From: Cristatella mucedo | Lineage: Eukaryota; Bryozoa; Phylactolaemata; Cristatellidae | Length of the DNA stretch: 64,000 nt | Direction: 5' to 3' | NCBI GenBank assembly: GCA_009760855.2 | Contig: WPIO01000056.1 | Location: 2,036,501-2,100,500, forward strand | Shown here: positions 1-25,154 of the stretch, piece by piece | Numbering within the stretch: the first letter of the stretch is position 1 | Layout of the letters: the number at the start of each line of letters is the position of its first letter | Notes under the pieces: model-generated | What the model was told of the DNA's origin: nothing | What the model saw: only the letters and a program-made list of their open reading frames with translations | Databases searched by the model: none | Position numbers and translations under genes: made by a program

Positions 1-960
1 ATGTATGGCGGTAGATGTGGACTCGCGCATTCGTCGTACTGCTGCCATTTCCTCGGTCTCTCCTGCACGTTGTTGACAGCTAGAAACTGTCCTCCTTTCA
101 GCTTCTACAGCACGCGCCGTTCGTCTGCCTCTTCCGGTGTCTCTCCGGCGCGTCGTTGCCATCGCGACTGACGAATGACTTCAGCTACGCGAATTCGGCT
201 TTGCTTTCGATTTTCGCTCATTCTCTTCCGCACGACGTTCTGCAGCCTCTTCCGGCGTCTTCCCGATACTTGCTATACAATTTGATACTTGATACGTTGC
301 TGGCGCGACGCGGCCTTTACCCACCTAGCTACCTTTTCTTTAAGGATCTTGATTGATTTTCACGGCCACCCTTTACTCAGCCTTTTTAAGTTTGTAGGCC
401 TGTGAAGTTCTAATATTGCAATGTCCAGTTTATACTGCACTTTATATGCCACCTTTCCAACCCCTTCCTTTGACGCTCACCGTTGCTATACACTCGTTAT
501 ACGACTGTAGATACATCACGAAGGACGTGCATGCAAACGTAGCCTCAGCGACGGACCAACGGACTGACTATCTAACTAAAAAATATCGCTTATTATAGTG
601 GTTGACTTTTTTGGATGTGATCACGGATCGTGCATCCCACTCTAGCTGATGAGCATGATATTGAGCTTCTTGAACGTAGCATATGCCGGATGTAAGACGC
701 AGATTCGTATCTGCAGTGTCGCATTCTTTCGTTATCTTGCAGTAATTTCTAGTTCTTCACTTATAGTTTTACATCGCGGCTTCGGAGAGTGGTGTGGCTG
801 GACAGATGGATGCGCGCAAACTTAACTCTGGCCACGCTTCAAAAGAATGAGACAGAACGCCTAGTCGCTGAAACGAGGAGTGACGGCAAAGTGGAGGTAA
901 CTGCTGATGCGAATGCCTGCGCTAGTCGGCCGTATCTGCAACATGGCTGCCGCGAGAGGC
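1..960. other. No gene recognised
   Basis: Short frames only, without start context or family motifs. No repeat identified by eye. Confidence 0.4.
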
Positions 961-1022
961 CAGAAGCGGATGTTTTAATAATAAGAGTAGTAATACATTT
1001 GCATATCGTCCTCAGAGAACTG

Positions 1023-1024
<2 letters not shown>

Positions 1025-1077
<53 letters not shown>
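1025..1077 (+). repeat. (CT)n inside a retroelement tail
   Basis: Pure CT run, flanked at 974-1024 by CCTCAGAGAACTGAATCT and at 1078-1110 by AAGCACTTTACAGATGCTGC, which are the two halves of the LINE/SINE 3' tail in antisense orientation. Confidence 0.85.
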
Positions 1078-1078
<1 letters not shown>

Positions 1079-1449
1079 AGCACTTTACAGATGCTGCATA
1101 TAAGGCATTACTAATTTTTGGTGATAACATCAGCCAGAAGCAGGCATAGTGAAACAGGTAAGTTACGTATCAGGAGCCGGGTGTAATCTCGTAACCTCGG
1201 TATTCATATTTCGTAACGCTTTGTAAGCTAATATGCACATCAGGGTCCGAGGCTTAAGTCGGAAAGCTAGGAAAACGCCGACCGAGGAAGGGGTGCACCG
1301 ACCGAGGCAGGGGTACGGCGTGTCGACGCTTGGATTGACTGGTGAGAGCCACTGGAATGGAGCTAGACTTAATGCTCTCACTCATGCATGGGAAATAACT
1401 CCCTATTTATTTTGTTGGCAACGTTGGTCGTTGTTACGGTCTGCTTGCG

Positions 1450-1925
1450 ACTGCGTACGTCTGACTCGAGTCGCTTAGCTTCGCCTCGAACCAATCTCAA
1501 ATCCTTCGGAGAAGTGCCTTTATTCTGCGTGCTCCCAGAGCCACGAACTCACTCTAGACTGACTTTGCGACTTTCGCTGACTTGACGACATTTAAACGCG
1601 AGCAAAAAATTTTCCTCCGAATGTTTCTGTGAATTTTTCCAGCATTCAGTGTCTCGCTCTTCACGACCCAGCTCGTAGATTCGAATACTTGCTGTAGACG
1701 ATCATGTATTTCTCACTGCAAGCTGTGGCGACAGCTGGGTCAGTGCTCCTCTGCCGCGATATAACTGAGGCTGTTAAATCAGCTAGCCTTTTTATGCGTG
1801 CTAACACTGTGCATTTTATCCCTTACTAATGGGAGTGCTTCTCTTACACTGTGTGTAAAGTGCTTAATGAGATTTAGTTGGTTCTCTTGGAGCTCCATAC
1901 AAATGTCTTATTAGAATCACTGTTA
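1450..1925 (+). mobile_element. LINE 3' fragment with SINE-A inserted
   Basis: 1450-1650 matches the end of the reverse-transcriptase frame of other copies (Pro-rich start, ELTLD-like remnants). 1796-1925 is the same family's 3' UTR and tail (TGCGTGCTAACACTGTGCAT, GAGATTTAGTTGG). Between them, about 1655-1795, lies a worn SINE-A ending CTGTTAAATCAGCTAG. Confidence 0.55.
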
Positions 1926-2129
1926 CTGTTTTTGTGGGAGCGCATTAGCACTGCTTCTGTGACTCGTTAGTTGGAGTCTTGAGACACTAGCTTTACGATT
2001 ATCAGTAAGGTTGAGGTTGCTGTTGATCTAGCTATTGTCACTTACTTGGTGTCGCGTGAAAGACATAGTACGGATTCGTAGCAAAACTCCGCTCGCGATA
2101 GTGAGCAATAATTATAATACTTGTTTGTG

Positions 2130-3420
2130 TATTGCGTCATCAGGGAAGGTGATCTCTTTCTAGGCACTTGACACGTTCTGTAAAGGAAGCATGATCAAAT
2201 GGTTATTGGTAAAAATACACAATGTCAACAAGCGTAATGTCGTTAGTGGTAACATGCGCAGTGTCAGCACACATAAGCACGAAAAGGACGGATCCCAAGG
2301 ACCCGCCAAATGCTGGGAGAAATAGGAGCGCGTTCAGCTTTTCTTAAATATAAATATAATTCATTTATATAGCGCCCCAAGAGAACTTAATCTCTATTCA
2401 GGCGCTTCACATATGCCTCGGGGCTCGAGCCCACGACCTCAATAAGACCTTGGTCGGGGCGAGCACCTTAGCCGCTAGACCAAACCAGCTTTTCTTAAGA
2501 CTCGTTGTAACGTCAATCGGGAATGAGTTCCGGGTTTGGAGAGCAGATGAACTGAGAGCAAGGTCTCAAAAGGATTTGAGGTTCGTACGAAGTGTCACGA
2601 CAGACAGGCCTAGCTGCAGATTTTTGCACCAGCTGTACGCGCCTGATTGCACAGGTCAGTAGACCAGCAGCCAGTAAGTTACACAAGTCGAAGTATAATG
2701 TCACAAATGCATGAATCAATTTGGATGCAGTATCCCAGTCTAAGAAGGCCTGAATTTTTCCATATTACGAAGCTGAAAGTAGGCAGACTTGACTGCGGAG
2801 CTAATGTGGTCGTCTAGTGATAGGTATTTGGAACAGGACACCTAGATGTCGTGCAGATGCTGCAGAAGATATGCTTGAAGGAGCGATTTTGAGCATAAGA
2901 TTTCCAATTTTCGAGTCAAACTTACTTTGCCCATAATTAGCAAGTTGGTTTTATAGTCAGGAAATTTGAGAGAAAGTTGGTTGCCATCTATTTGCAGATG
3001 TCAGCAATACGTGAAGCAAAGGATCTGAGAGAATGTGACCGTATGCTGTATGGCTAGGAGAGATCACAGCAAAGGTAACATCTGGATAACATCATCTGCG
3101 TAACATCTGCGTAGAAGTGAAAGACTAGACTGTGCTTGGCAATCACATCGGCAAGTGGAAGGCTATACATTATGACAAGAAGCGGACCAAACGCAGAGCG
3201 AACTGAGGTACTACGTACTTCTGTGGTTCCTCGAATGATCTTTGTCCGTTCACGTCCCATCAATACGTCACTCCGGAGTCTCTCGTTGAGACTTAGACCG
3301 TGGCAGCAAAGTGGCCACTGATTCCAAGGCTGATGAAAAGCGCTCGAGAAGGACTTGGTGATCGATAGCATCACACGATGCCGAAACTTTATTCAAGAGC
3401 AACTGAGGCTAAGCAATTGA
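2130..3420 (-). mobile_element. L2/CR1-like LINE, 5'-truncated, antisense
   Basis: The 3' tail is at the low-coordinate end (2150-2340) and reverse-transcriptase sequence at 2500-3400. A minus-strand frame near 3110-3220 reads GPLLVIMYSLPLADVIAKH and FHFYADVTQ. The last is the RT catalytic box with the second Asp changed to Val, so this copy is dead. A SINE-B is nested in it. Confidence 0.75.
2341..2493 (-). mobile_element. SINE-B, tRNA-derived, with target-site duplication
   Basis: Minus-strand tRNA-like head (TGGTCTAGCGGCTAAGGTGC A-box region, GGGCTCGAGCCCC B-box) followed by a LINE-like tail (GAGATTAAGTTCTCTTGG, GCGCTATA). Flanked by the 12-bp duplication AGCTTTTCTTAA at 2336-2347 and 2487-2498, so it inserted into the surrounding LINE. 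Confidence 0.8.
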
Positions 3421-3799
3421 GCGACGGCAGCGCCAGTCGCACGTCCTGACGTTCACACGACAATTAACAAGACTCGATGAAAGGGGGGTAGAGAATCTGT
3501 CGATATGTTACCAGTTTTGTGAAATTGCTATTTTAATAATCACCCTTGGCGACACGAAACCGCTAATCGAAATCTTAATCTTAAATCTTAAACCTAACAC
3601 CGGGCAACCAAATGTTATGTTGACTTTGATTTGACCCCGTAATCCTGGCGGCACCCCTAGCTCTCTCGCTGTTTCTGTATCTCGGTCTTTGTCTCTCTGT
3701 CTCTCTCCTCCCTGTCTGTCTGTCTGTCTGTCTGTCTCTCTATTTATGTTCTATCTCCTTTGCTCCCTCTCTTATTGTTGAATGTAGTTGTCTCTATTC

Positions 3800-3916
<117 letters not shown>

Positions 3917-4599
3917 TGCAGCACACGATGCAAGTGACTTTCTTTGCAATGGCCACGTTTCTAGAGAGCTTCTACAACTCCACGGCGGCCATGGCAGCCT
4001 TTTTAATCCGCCCAGAGCTTCGCCGGACTCACTGTTCTCAGATTCAGCACTCTGTATACACAGGTGTGTCAAAACTTGCGAGTCTGGTGGCAGTTTGCGT
4101 GAGTGTGAAGACAAAAATGGCGTCTGTATTTTTAAACTTCTCTTCAGTCCAAGCTGTACTTAAAGTCAATCATCAGTAAAAAGCGGGGTAGAAAGGGCAC
4201 GTTGCACGAGTTCAATCTTCCCGGATCGTACTGTAAAAACAGAAAGTTCGTAGATACCACCTCGAGTCTACGCCGTTAGATTTTAGCTCACACTCGGTCG
4301 GTCGGTCGCTTTTCTTGCATCAAAGCTCCACCAGGGCTATCATTGCACTGCACTCGCGGACTTAATAGGAATAAACATCATCAATGGCAAGTCATTGACG
4401 CGAACTGACCTGTAGACACATTCTATTGTAGTGGCGCTAGCGCGCCACACAATAGCCCACGCCGCTATTTCCGGTCGCATGACGCCTGACTTGGCTGGCG
4501 GCTGCAATCGGGCCGACCCCGCCACCTTTCGCGAGTTATTTCAGCTAATCGAGCGTGTGTCCTAGGCCGAGCGCTTAGCGTCGGGGAGCTAGGATAAAA

Positions 4600-4710
4600 A
4601 GAGAGACAGACGCAGAGAGAGAAACAGAGAGAGACAGAGAGAGACACAGAGAGACACAGAGAGAGACAGAGAGAGACCGAGAGAAACAGAGAGAGACAGA
4701 GAGAGGGAAG
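4600..4710 (+). repeat. Imperfect GAGACA-rich repeat
   Basis: Degenerate array of GAGAGACAGA-type units just upstream of the Go alpha CpG-rich block. Confidence 0.85.
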
Positions 4711-4899
4711 CTGTGTGCTCTTAACTCGAGCAACGCTCCTAACGTCATCGCTCGTCATCGCCTCATCGCCAAGGCTCCTCGTGCACCTCAGCGCTTGCGC
4801 GTCCTGCATAGCTCCTGCGAAGCCGACGCGAGACCCAATAGACGCGGGCGTTGGCAAGCAGCATCGCCTCGCCATCGATGGCAGGCCATATGTTTATGT

Positions 4900-6378
4900 T
4901 CGTGGCTGGCGCCGACGAGACGCTTCGCGCGTCCGTTTGCTTCGTTATCTCTAACTCCTGCAAAACTTCGGAGGGGAGATGGTAGAGAGCGCGATCGAGC
5001 TTCTCGCGACCCGTGACCCTTCGCTGTGAGCCTGTGAGTGCTCCCCGATACCTGCGCACCGGGCCGTGCCAGCCAGAGGCATTCACCGAGCCATCGTTTG
5101 CCGTCTCCGTGCGGGGCGGCGGCCATTTCGCGGCCATACTGCGGTGCCGGCGCGACCCGAACCACCACCGGCTGTCGCCCCCCCCCTCCCCAGCCTCGGC
5201 TGACGCGACAGGGACGTGCCTCCGCGATGTGGCCGCAGCTCCATCGAGCCGGCGGCCGCACGCTCGCTTGAGCGGCGCGGGCGGCCGCGCCGGGTGCCTC
5301 CGGCAGCGCCGCCCCGCGCGAGCAACCGACGTGGCCTTGGTTCAGACGCCGACTTTCGCCTCGGTTCGGTGGACTCGGCTCGGTACTCTAATATCGCACG
5401 ATAGGCCCCACGACGTCAGCCGGCAATTGCCGAAGCCGCCGCCGCCACCATTGTCGGCAGATGAAACGCTCGACGAGGTCCGGCGGTCCGCAGGGAAATA
5501 ACGCCGGCTGCGCCGACGCCGCCCGCAGCGTTCGCGGCAGGCGCTTCCGCGGCCGCTCCGACTCCGACCCGTTCGACATCGCTGTTGTCACCGCTTATGT
5601 CCGCCCGCTGTTGTCGCCGCCGCTCACAGTCACGGTCCCCGGATGTGCCCCGGGAGCCGAGGTCGGAGCGGGACTGGTATGAGGAAGCCGGGGGGGGGGG
5701 GAAGAGTGTATGAGCTGGCGCGAAGAAAGCGGTCGCGCCGACGGGCGCAACTGAGCGGCCGTAAGTGGAAAAACAGCTCGACCGCGCCTGCGCAAACGCG
5801 CGGCGACCGCCTAGCCGCGCCGACCCTGACGTCACAGCCGCTGCGGTGGCCGGGGGTCGCCGCCTCGCCGGTGCCCGCTCGGGGAAGTGCTTGAGCTGAC
5901 TCGCTACTTTCGCCTCCTATCGATCGTCCCATGTAGCAATAGCTAATTCCCAATGCACGGCAACGGCGCGCGGCCAAAATCGAGATTCCATTGGCTGGCG
6001 CGGAAAAATTCGATCTCGCGGCGGATTACCGGGCGCCCTCTCCGCCTTCGCCGCCGCCCCGTTAGCTCTCCGCCTTCGCCGCCGCCCCGTTAGCTCTCCG
6101 CCAGCGCTGCCGACGCGCGCAAGCGCCGCTAGCGATCGACGCCGTCCGCTCTCGTCGCCACAGCCGCCACCGCCTCTCGCGCAGCGTTTCCGCCCGGGAC
6201 GCCGGCAGAGGACAAAACGCTGACGCCATCTTCATCGCTCGAAGTGGTCAGCTACGCCCGCCGCTAATCGACCGGCGGCGGCGGCGGCAGGACAGCAGCA
6301 GCGCGTCGGGCTGACGGCCACCGAACTCGGAGCCGGCTCATTGGTGCGCAGCCGCGGCAGGCCGGCATCGCCTGCGTC
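4900..6378 (+). promoter_or_regulatory. CpG-rich promoter and 5' UTR block of Go alpha
   Basis: About 1.5 kb very rich in C, G and CpG directly before the Go alpha ATG, in contrast to the flanking sequence, so it is probably the promoter and 5' UTR. No TATA box was recognised. It includes a 28-bp direct duplication (6038-6065 and 6066-6093, CTCTCCGCC...CCCCGTTAG). Open frames here on both strands reflect GC composition and show no recognisable protein. The transcription start cannot be placed. Confidence 0.55.
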
Positions 6379-19478
<13,100 letters not shown>

Positions 19479-20275
19479 GGCCGCTGCGCTTTCTACCGTA
19501 AATCTGCGGCGACGTATGACTGCCTGAGTGGCTCGCAAAGGAAACGAGGGGAGATCGGCGCTAATGCGCCATGCTCCACATGATCGGATCTGGTTTGCAG
19601 ACCGAACAATGGTGGCCCCGCGGCCTCTGTTCAGCTAAACGGCCACCTGCATCCCTTCAATGCAGCTTGGTTGAGCTACCACACTGTATCCACTTTTTTT
19701 TTACAAGAACGTTGTAGTGGTTCCCAGTCCCCCCCCTGCCGCCTCGCCAAAAGCATGTCCAGAGGGTGGGTAAGACGCGTTTCCCGTGCAATGTTCACTA
19801 ATGCCTGAAGCGCCTGGATTGAGTACTTTGGACGGCTGAGCGAAAGCGAACCAGCAGATACACCACTACCTATCCGAATGGGCATCTGATCTTCGATCCG
19901 CATGGATCCGATGGACGCCGACCGGGAAGAATCCTTAAATCAAGGACGAAAGGTCAAAGCTTGCTCAGGTCGTCTGCAGCTGATCGAGCAGGGCAGCTGG
20001 GCCACGATGATTGGGCAGACGGGCAGCCGCCCTGAGCGTTGCTTGCTACGACCGCTCCCACTTACTGCGCGGTCGCCCACGTGGTCGACGAGAATGGTGG
20101 TCTTTTTTGCATCCGGCGATGTTGTTCAATGTAGGTGCAGGTTTTTTTCTTGTGCTTTTACCCTGCATGCTATCGTGGTCTGGCCCGCGCAGCAGCAGCA
20201 GCAGCAGCAATAGCAGCAGCAGCAGCAGGGGGCACCTAGCTCGCCGCCCGTCTAAGGGAGCACTTATTGCGTCGC

Positions 20276-20281
20276 AATAAA
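20276..20281 (+). terminator. Candidate polyadenylation signal for Go alpha
   Basis: AATAAA about 800 nt after the Go alpha stop codon, the first convincing hexamer noted downstream. It follows an (AGC)n tract at about 20190-20227. Inference only. Confidence 0.4.
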
Positions 20282-20524
20282 GCCGACCGTCGGCAGCAGC
20301 CGCCTCAGCCGGGTCGCCGCCGCAGCCACGGAGCTCCCGGAATTCGCCGGAGTAGCGGGCAGAACCGCGGGGGGGGGGGGGGGCGGTACCTCGAGGAAAG
20401 CCCCTGGAGCGTCCTGTTTCAAGAGTCGTCTCCGCCTTGAGGGGAACGGCCACTGTTAATTGTAAGACGGACTGAAAAGGTGGCGCACTTTGAGAGCAGC
20501 TTTGAGGGTCTTCACTGCAGTCGA

Positions 20525-20710
20525 TGAGCCGTGATGGCACACCAGGTAAGGCGGTTGCTTTCGTGACCTCGGTCCCGAGGTCGTGGGTCCGATTCCTGCG
20601 GTGGGCGATCCTTTATCGCCACTGCCAGCGGCGGCGATAGCCGTCAAGGCTCTTCTGTCGCTATGCAAAAAGAGGCCGTTTAAGCAGCTGGGATTTTTTT
20701 GGCAGCCAAT
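20525..20710 (+). mobile_element. SINE-A, sense
   Basis: GTGATGGCACACCAGGTAAG head, CGTGGGTCCGATTCCTGCGG B-box region, CTTCTGTCGCTATGCAAAAA and GGCCGTTTAAGCAGCTGGGA tail with a T run. Confidence 0.75.
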
Positions 20711-22394
20711 CATCAGACGAGGCTGAGGCTTGATTAGGCCCACAGGAAAGGAGGCCTCGAGTGGGCGAACTACCAGGCCGCTCGCGCATAGTCTCACCCC
20801 AGATTAGTGAACACGTTTCCTTTCCAGCATACGAAAAGTGCTTATCGTAAGATTTAGTTCTCTTCGGATGCCTCGCAGATGCCTCGCTGCTATTAGCTCT
20901 CGCACGGACCTCTAGGCTCTCCCAAAAGGGGTATAACCGGCGGCCTGTTGTCAGAAGAGGCTACTGTTCCTTTTTTAAAAAGAACCCTCGTTTAAAGCTA
21001 CCGCTCGTTTATGGTGGGGGAGGGGGTAAAGGGGCGGTTCGCTTTTGGCTCGGAGCCACACGATCCGGATCAATGCATCTGGGTCAAGGTCACGATCTGG
21101 GTGGCGGCATCGCGGACCCGCTAGACCTAGAAGGAGAAGTACAAAAAAATCGGTGCAGCGCCCATTAATCCATGAAGTTCCCACGTCTTAGGTATTTCAG
21201 GAACGGATGACTAAGGCCTGGTAGAAATGTCTGGAGAAGGAACTGCTGCAAAGTTTTTTTTTTAAATTGACTCTCTAGCTTCCAAACAGCAGCGACCCGG
21301 CAGTACCTAAATTATGGGAAGCGATGTTAACCTTTGGCCCCGTCATCTCTTGCGGCTCTAACGCAGAACCACCGCCGAGACGGCCATATGAGAACTATGG
21401 ACAGTCAAACCTGTGTGGACGCGTCGCCCGAGAGGCTGGCCAAAAGTGGGGCACATAGACTGGTGGGGCACATAGACAGGTGGCGCATGCACGAAGGCGC
21501 TACGTCATCAGTTTTCAGTGGTAAGGTGGACTGTGTGGCTGACGGGAAGGATCGGAGTCTCGATGGCCGGGTTCGGGGATTAGCTGCTCGGTCCACTTCC
21601 TGGCGGTAGACCGGAGGCTTGCGTGGCAGCCGACCAATCACAAAAAAGACCCCCCACCCAAAAAAAGCAACATGGATGCCGCTTTCCTAGACGCGTTGCG
21701 TGAGCAGACCCTTGAGCAAGGAGTTCGGACTGTGGGAGTACGACTGATGAAGAAAGGGTCCTGTTGAAGGATGGAGGATTGAAGGAAGAAGGATTGAAGA
21801 AAGGGTTGAAGGATGGAGGACCATTTTCGACGACTGCCCTATACGTGTATACAGGCAGCAGCAGATGCGTGTCCGTAGATGGCCTCTGCTCGGTTTTCAT
21901 TTGCCGCCGAGCGATAAACTTTACGACCTTCGCACTTTGAGAGATCCCTCTTGCGGTCACGTGAGAGCGAATGTAAAGGCCGCAGCCCGACAGCAAGGCT
22001 AGTCTCGGCTCCGAACTGTACCGATTGTGAACGTGGCTAGTTCGAAGCCCGTTCGCACGCGAGGCAAGTTGTCGAGTGTCTCGAGTCCGGACGTTCACCA
22101 GTGTTGACGCAGCTTAAGCCACTTTCGGCGCCACCGAGCCCACTAGCACCCCATCCGCGCTGTTGCCTGCTGGGCTGATTGAATAATCTCCGTTAGAACT
22201 ACCGAAAGCTGCCTGCCTGACTGACTGACGTTATCGTCCCGCGGCGGCGCCGGCACGCAGCGAGCTCCGTGCGGGCGAGGGCTAGTCGTCGTCTGGCGCC
22301 ATCGCTGAATAGGAAGCCTCGAGGTTCCTGTGGTTACAAAAACCACTGTAGTGGCTTCTGCGCTAACGTCTTTAAGACGCAACAATACAGCGCT

Positions 22395-22600
22395 CATTAA
22401 TAATAATAATAATGATAATGATACATCTTATAAAACGCCGTCGGAGAGCTTAATCTCCATCTAGGCACTTTACATACGTTGCAAAGGAAGCACGATCAAA
22501 TAGTCGGCGGCAGCATGCTCAATGACAAACTCGTTGCTACGGCAGCGAAGCTGTTCAAAAATTAGGATTACGGTGCCGACGCAGCAGCACGCTCCTTGCA
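22395..22600 (-). mobile_element. LINE 3' end, antisense
   Basis: (AAT)n, GTCGGAGAGCTTAATCTCCA, TCTAGGCACTTTACATACG. Similarity fades after about 22540. Confidence 0.65.
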
Positions 22601-23132
22601 GCAATAAGGACTACCGCAATGATGCCCGGATGCCCTCGCTGTGGTGCTATTCCTTACCGACGCGCAACGAACACCGGCGAAGCCTTAGCCATGCTGCGTG
22701 CCTAGCGACGCGGAAGCATGCAGAACCAATCGATGTATGCCGGTATGCCTCTCGTCGAGGGACGCAGCAGCGAAGCTGAAGAGCGGCGCCCATACCTTAA
22801 GACAACAAGTTCGCATCCGTAGCGCAGAGCAAGCAGTCCATTCAACTGTCGCGGAGGGTATTCAGCGCCAGCTTTTGCGTACAACTCGCAGCCCTACTCG
22901 GAGCCAGAGCTCGATAGCTCAGAATTCCGCCTGGCTCAAAGTCTGGGGCGCAACTGTTCGATTGTCTCAAGACCTCGGCTTTTATGCCGCACGACCGTAT
23001 ACTGTCACGTAACTGGTTCGTAGCCATTATAATTCACGAACCTCGGAGGACGACGTCTCGGCAATAATGTCTCTTTGATAAATCAGCGAATTACGAATTT
23101 GCAGCAGCGGGACGAAAACGACGATATATTTA

Positions 23133-23137
23133 ATTAT

Positions 23138-23170
<33 letters not shown>

Positions 23171-23260
23171 ATGTATAGATATATATTATATATGTAACCA
23201 TAATAGCTAATATTTAGATATATTATATAATATTAGAATATATATTTAATGTAAGCTGGC
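23133..23260 (+). repeat. AT-rich microsatellite
   Basis: Runs and near-palindromes of TA with TATATTA interruptions. Confidence 0.85.
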
Positions 23261-23420
23261 GCTCTAACGCCAAGCACGCGCCGGTACAGAAACGACAAAA
23301 CGCAGACACTGAGGGAGGGGGCTTCAACACTGGTGTATTTCGTCAACGCTCGCAGCATTACACCCCACAGCCGCTCTCCCCTCCGTCCTGTCTCTCACTG
23401 CCTTCTCTCCTCACCCGGCA
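23261..23420. repeat. Dispersed repeat, copy 1
   Basis: Partner of 55593-55760; see the ordered shared blocks there. It begins directly after the AT microsatellite. Confidence 0.5.
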
Positions 23421-23614
23421 GTGACTCACCCTTGTAAAAACATTAGCACATTCAACCATAAACTCATATATCCCATAAACAAATAAAACCATTAACCCGC
23501 TATAAACTATAAAACCACATTTAATAAACAGGCGATCCAATTCGCTCCCATCAAGCGTGCGAGCATCTCGCTAGCTTAATAATAATAACAATGATAATAA
23601 CACACTTGATAAAG

Positions 23615-23720
23615 TGTGCACTCGCTCATAACGCTCGCAGTTTCGATAAAGGATCGCCCACTACAGGATTCGAACCCAAAGCAACCGCCTTACCTAGTGA
23701 GCCATTACGACTCATCCTCC
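23615..23720 (-). mobile_element. SINE-A, partial, antisense
   Basis: GATAAAGGATCGCCCACTAC, GATTCGAACCC and AACCGCCTTACCTAGTGAG match the SINE-A head and B-box on the minus strand. The tail half is missing. Confidence 0.65.
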
Positions 23721-24189
23721 ACTTCTCCTGGGTCTCTCCGTTTGCATAGTTGGCTACTAGGCTACTTAGTACCACAAGCAAAGGGACACTGCGAAAGTGC
23801 GAAAAAAATGCCAGCGAAGTCGGCGACAACCAAAGTCGGCGCCTCGTGCTGACGCTCTGATACTCGTACACGCTGATGCACGAAACGAGTTCCTGACCTG
23901 AGCGAGAGAAACGGTGGCTTGCTTAATGGATAGACCCGTTTCAGACTGCCGAGATATTTACGATTCGCGCTATCCGAATTATAGCGGCGAGGAACAGATC
24001 ATCTAATAGCCCGTAGATAGGCAGCATAAAATTCGAAGTCGTGCAGTACGAACTTAGCTGCTCGCTAGCAGCCGAGCGGAGTTATTCTCTTGACTTTGAG
24101 GCCGCACGATTTTTTCTGTACCCAAATGGCTGGTTCTGGAAGCATCTGTAAGCCTCCGTCGCTGTCCAGTAGACCACTCGACGCTATGG

Positions 24190-24256
<67 letters not shown>
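24190..24256 (+). repeat. (AC)n(AT)n microsatellite
   Basis: CACACA run leading into about 50 bp of TA repeats, upstream of importin beta. Confidence 0.95.
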
Positions 24257-24260
<4 letters not shown>

Positions 24261-24289
24261 CAGACTTGCTATAGGGTATGGGGGTGCTC

Positions 24290-25114
24290 CACTTCTCTGG
24301 GCGTGCAGACCTGCGTGCGTTGCACGAGCGAGTCGCTCGCCGCGATAAAGGGTCCAGGCTTCATCGGCGTTCGCGGCGCTTCGGCTGAGAGACTAGCACC
24401 GCCACGAGCGCGCTCGCTGGCCGCGTTTAGCGTTCAGCTCGGCCTCGAACCGCGAAGCCGCCACACACGCCGTGGGTAATAATACTAGGCGCGATGGAAA
24501 GACGTGGAATTAGTTAACGGCTTTCGGGCTCGTGCGGGCAGGCATATTATGCGCCGTGATGGCCAGCATAAAAAATTGCGAGACCGTACATGTTTTTCTT
24601 ATCTTACTGAAATCGTTTATCGTCTCTCGCGTGCGAATTCGGCGAGCCACAAGTCGAAGCGTTGCTGGACAAGGAGCACGATCAATCAGACGAGAGCGCG
24701 ACACGGAGTGAAAGGAATAAAAAAAATACATGACGCGAATCGCTTTTTGGTACGACATTGGCTGGGCACAGCGTTACTGCTGACGGACGAGAGTGGTCCC
24801 GGCGACGGCGAAGAGGAAGTAAGCGGTTCCGGCGATTGCGTGGGTAGACTATATCTATGTAGGGAAAGCACCTTCGCGCGGCGGTGCTCGCTCGCATCGA
24901 AATATCAAAATTCTTAAATTTTTGAAAAAATAAGATAAAATATGTGGAATGTATTGACTTTAAAATGTGTTACGTTGCCGGAAAACGGCCGGACCATGTG
25001 AGGTCACGGCTGTCGGAGCCATTACGGCCAGTCGAGGTCCGGTTGGCGCCAAGACCAGTAACAACGTGGACTGCTAGCAGTTTTTATCGGCATAGTGTGA
25101 CTGAAACTCTTAGA
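24290..25114 (+). promoter_or_regulatory. Upstream region of importin beta
   Basis: A CpG-rich stretch at 24290-24480, then mixed sequence up to the importin beta ATG. It probably holds the promoter and 5' UTR. No core promoter motif was identified with confidence. Confidence 0.35.
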
Positions 25115-25154
25115 ATGGATTTGCTGCAGATTCTAGAGAAAAGTATTGCACCAG
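25115..25154 (+). CDS. KPNB1: Importin beta exon 1
   Basis: ATG of [13 protein letters not shown], matching the family N-terminus. Donor CCAG|GTGAGA in phase 1. No other ATG nearby continues into exon 2 with homology. Confidence 0.93.

Larger units (their letters stand above)
19479..24289. other. Intergenic region between Go alpha and importin beta
   Basis: No protein-coding exon recognised. Contains the (AGC)n tract at 20190-20227, a SINE-A, LINE tail fragments (20820-20880, 22395-22600), AT-rich microsatellites and a dispersed repeat at 23261-23420. Open frames present are short and lack family motifs. Confidence 0.6.

Noticed and set aside
20046-20540. Frame of 164 residues on the minus strand
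   Set aside because: Covers an (AGC)n tract and poly-G run in intergenic DNA; no family motif.
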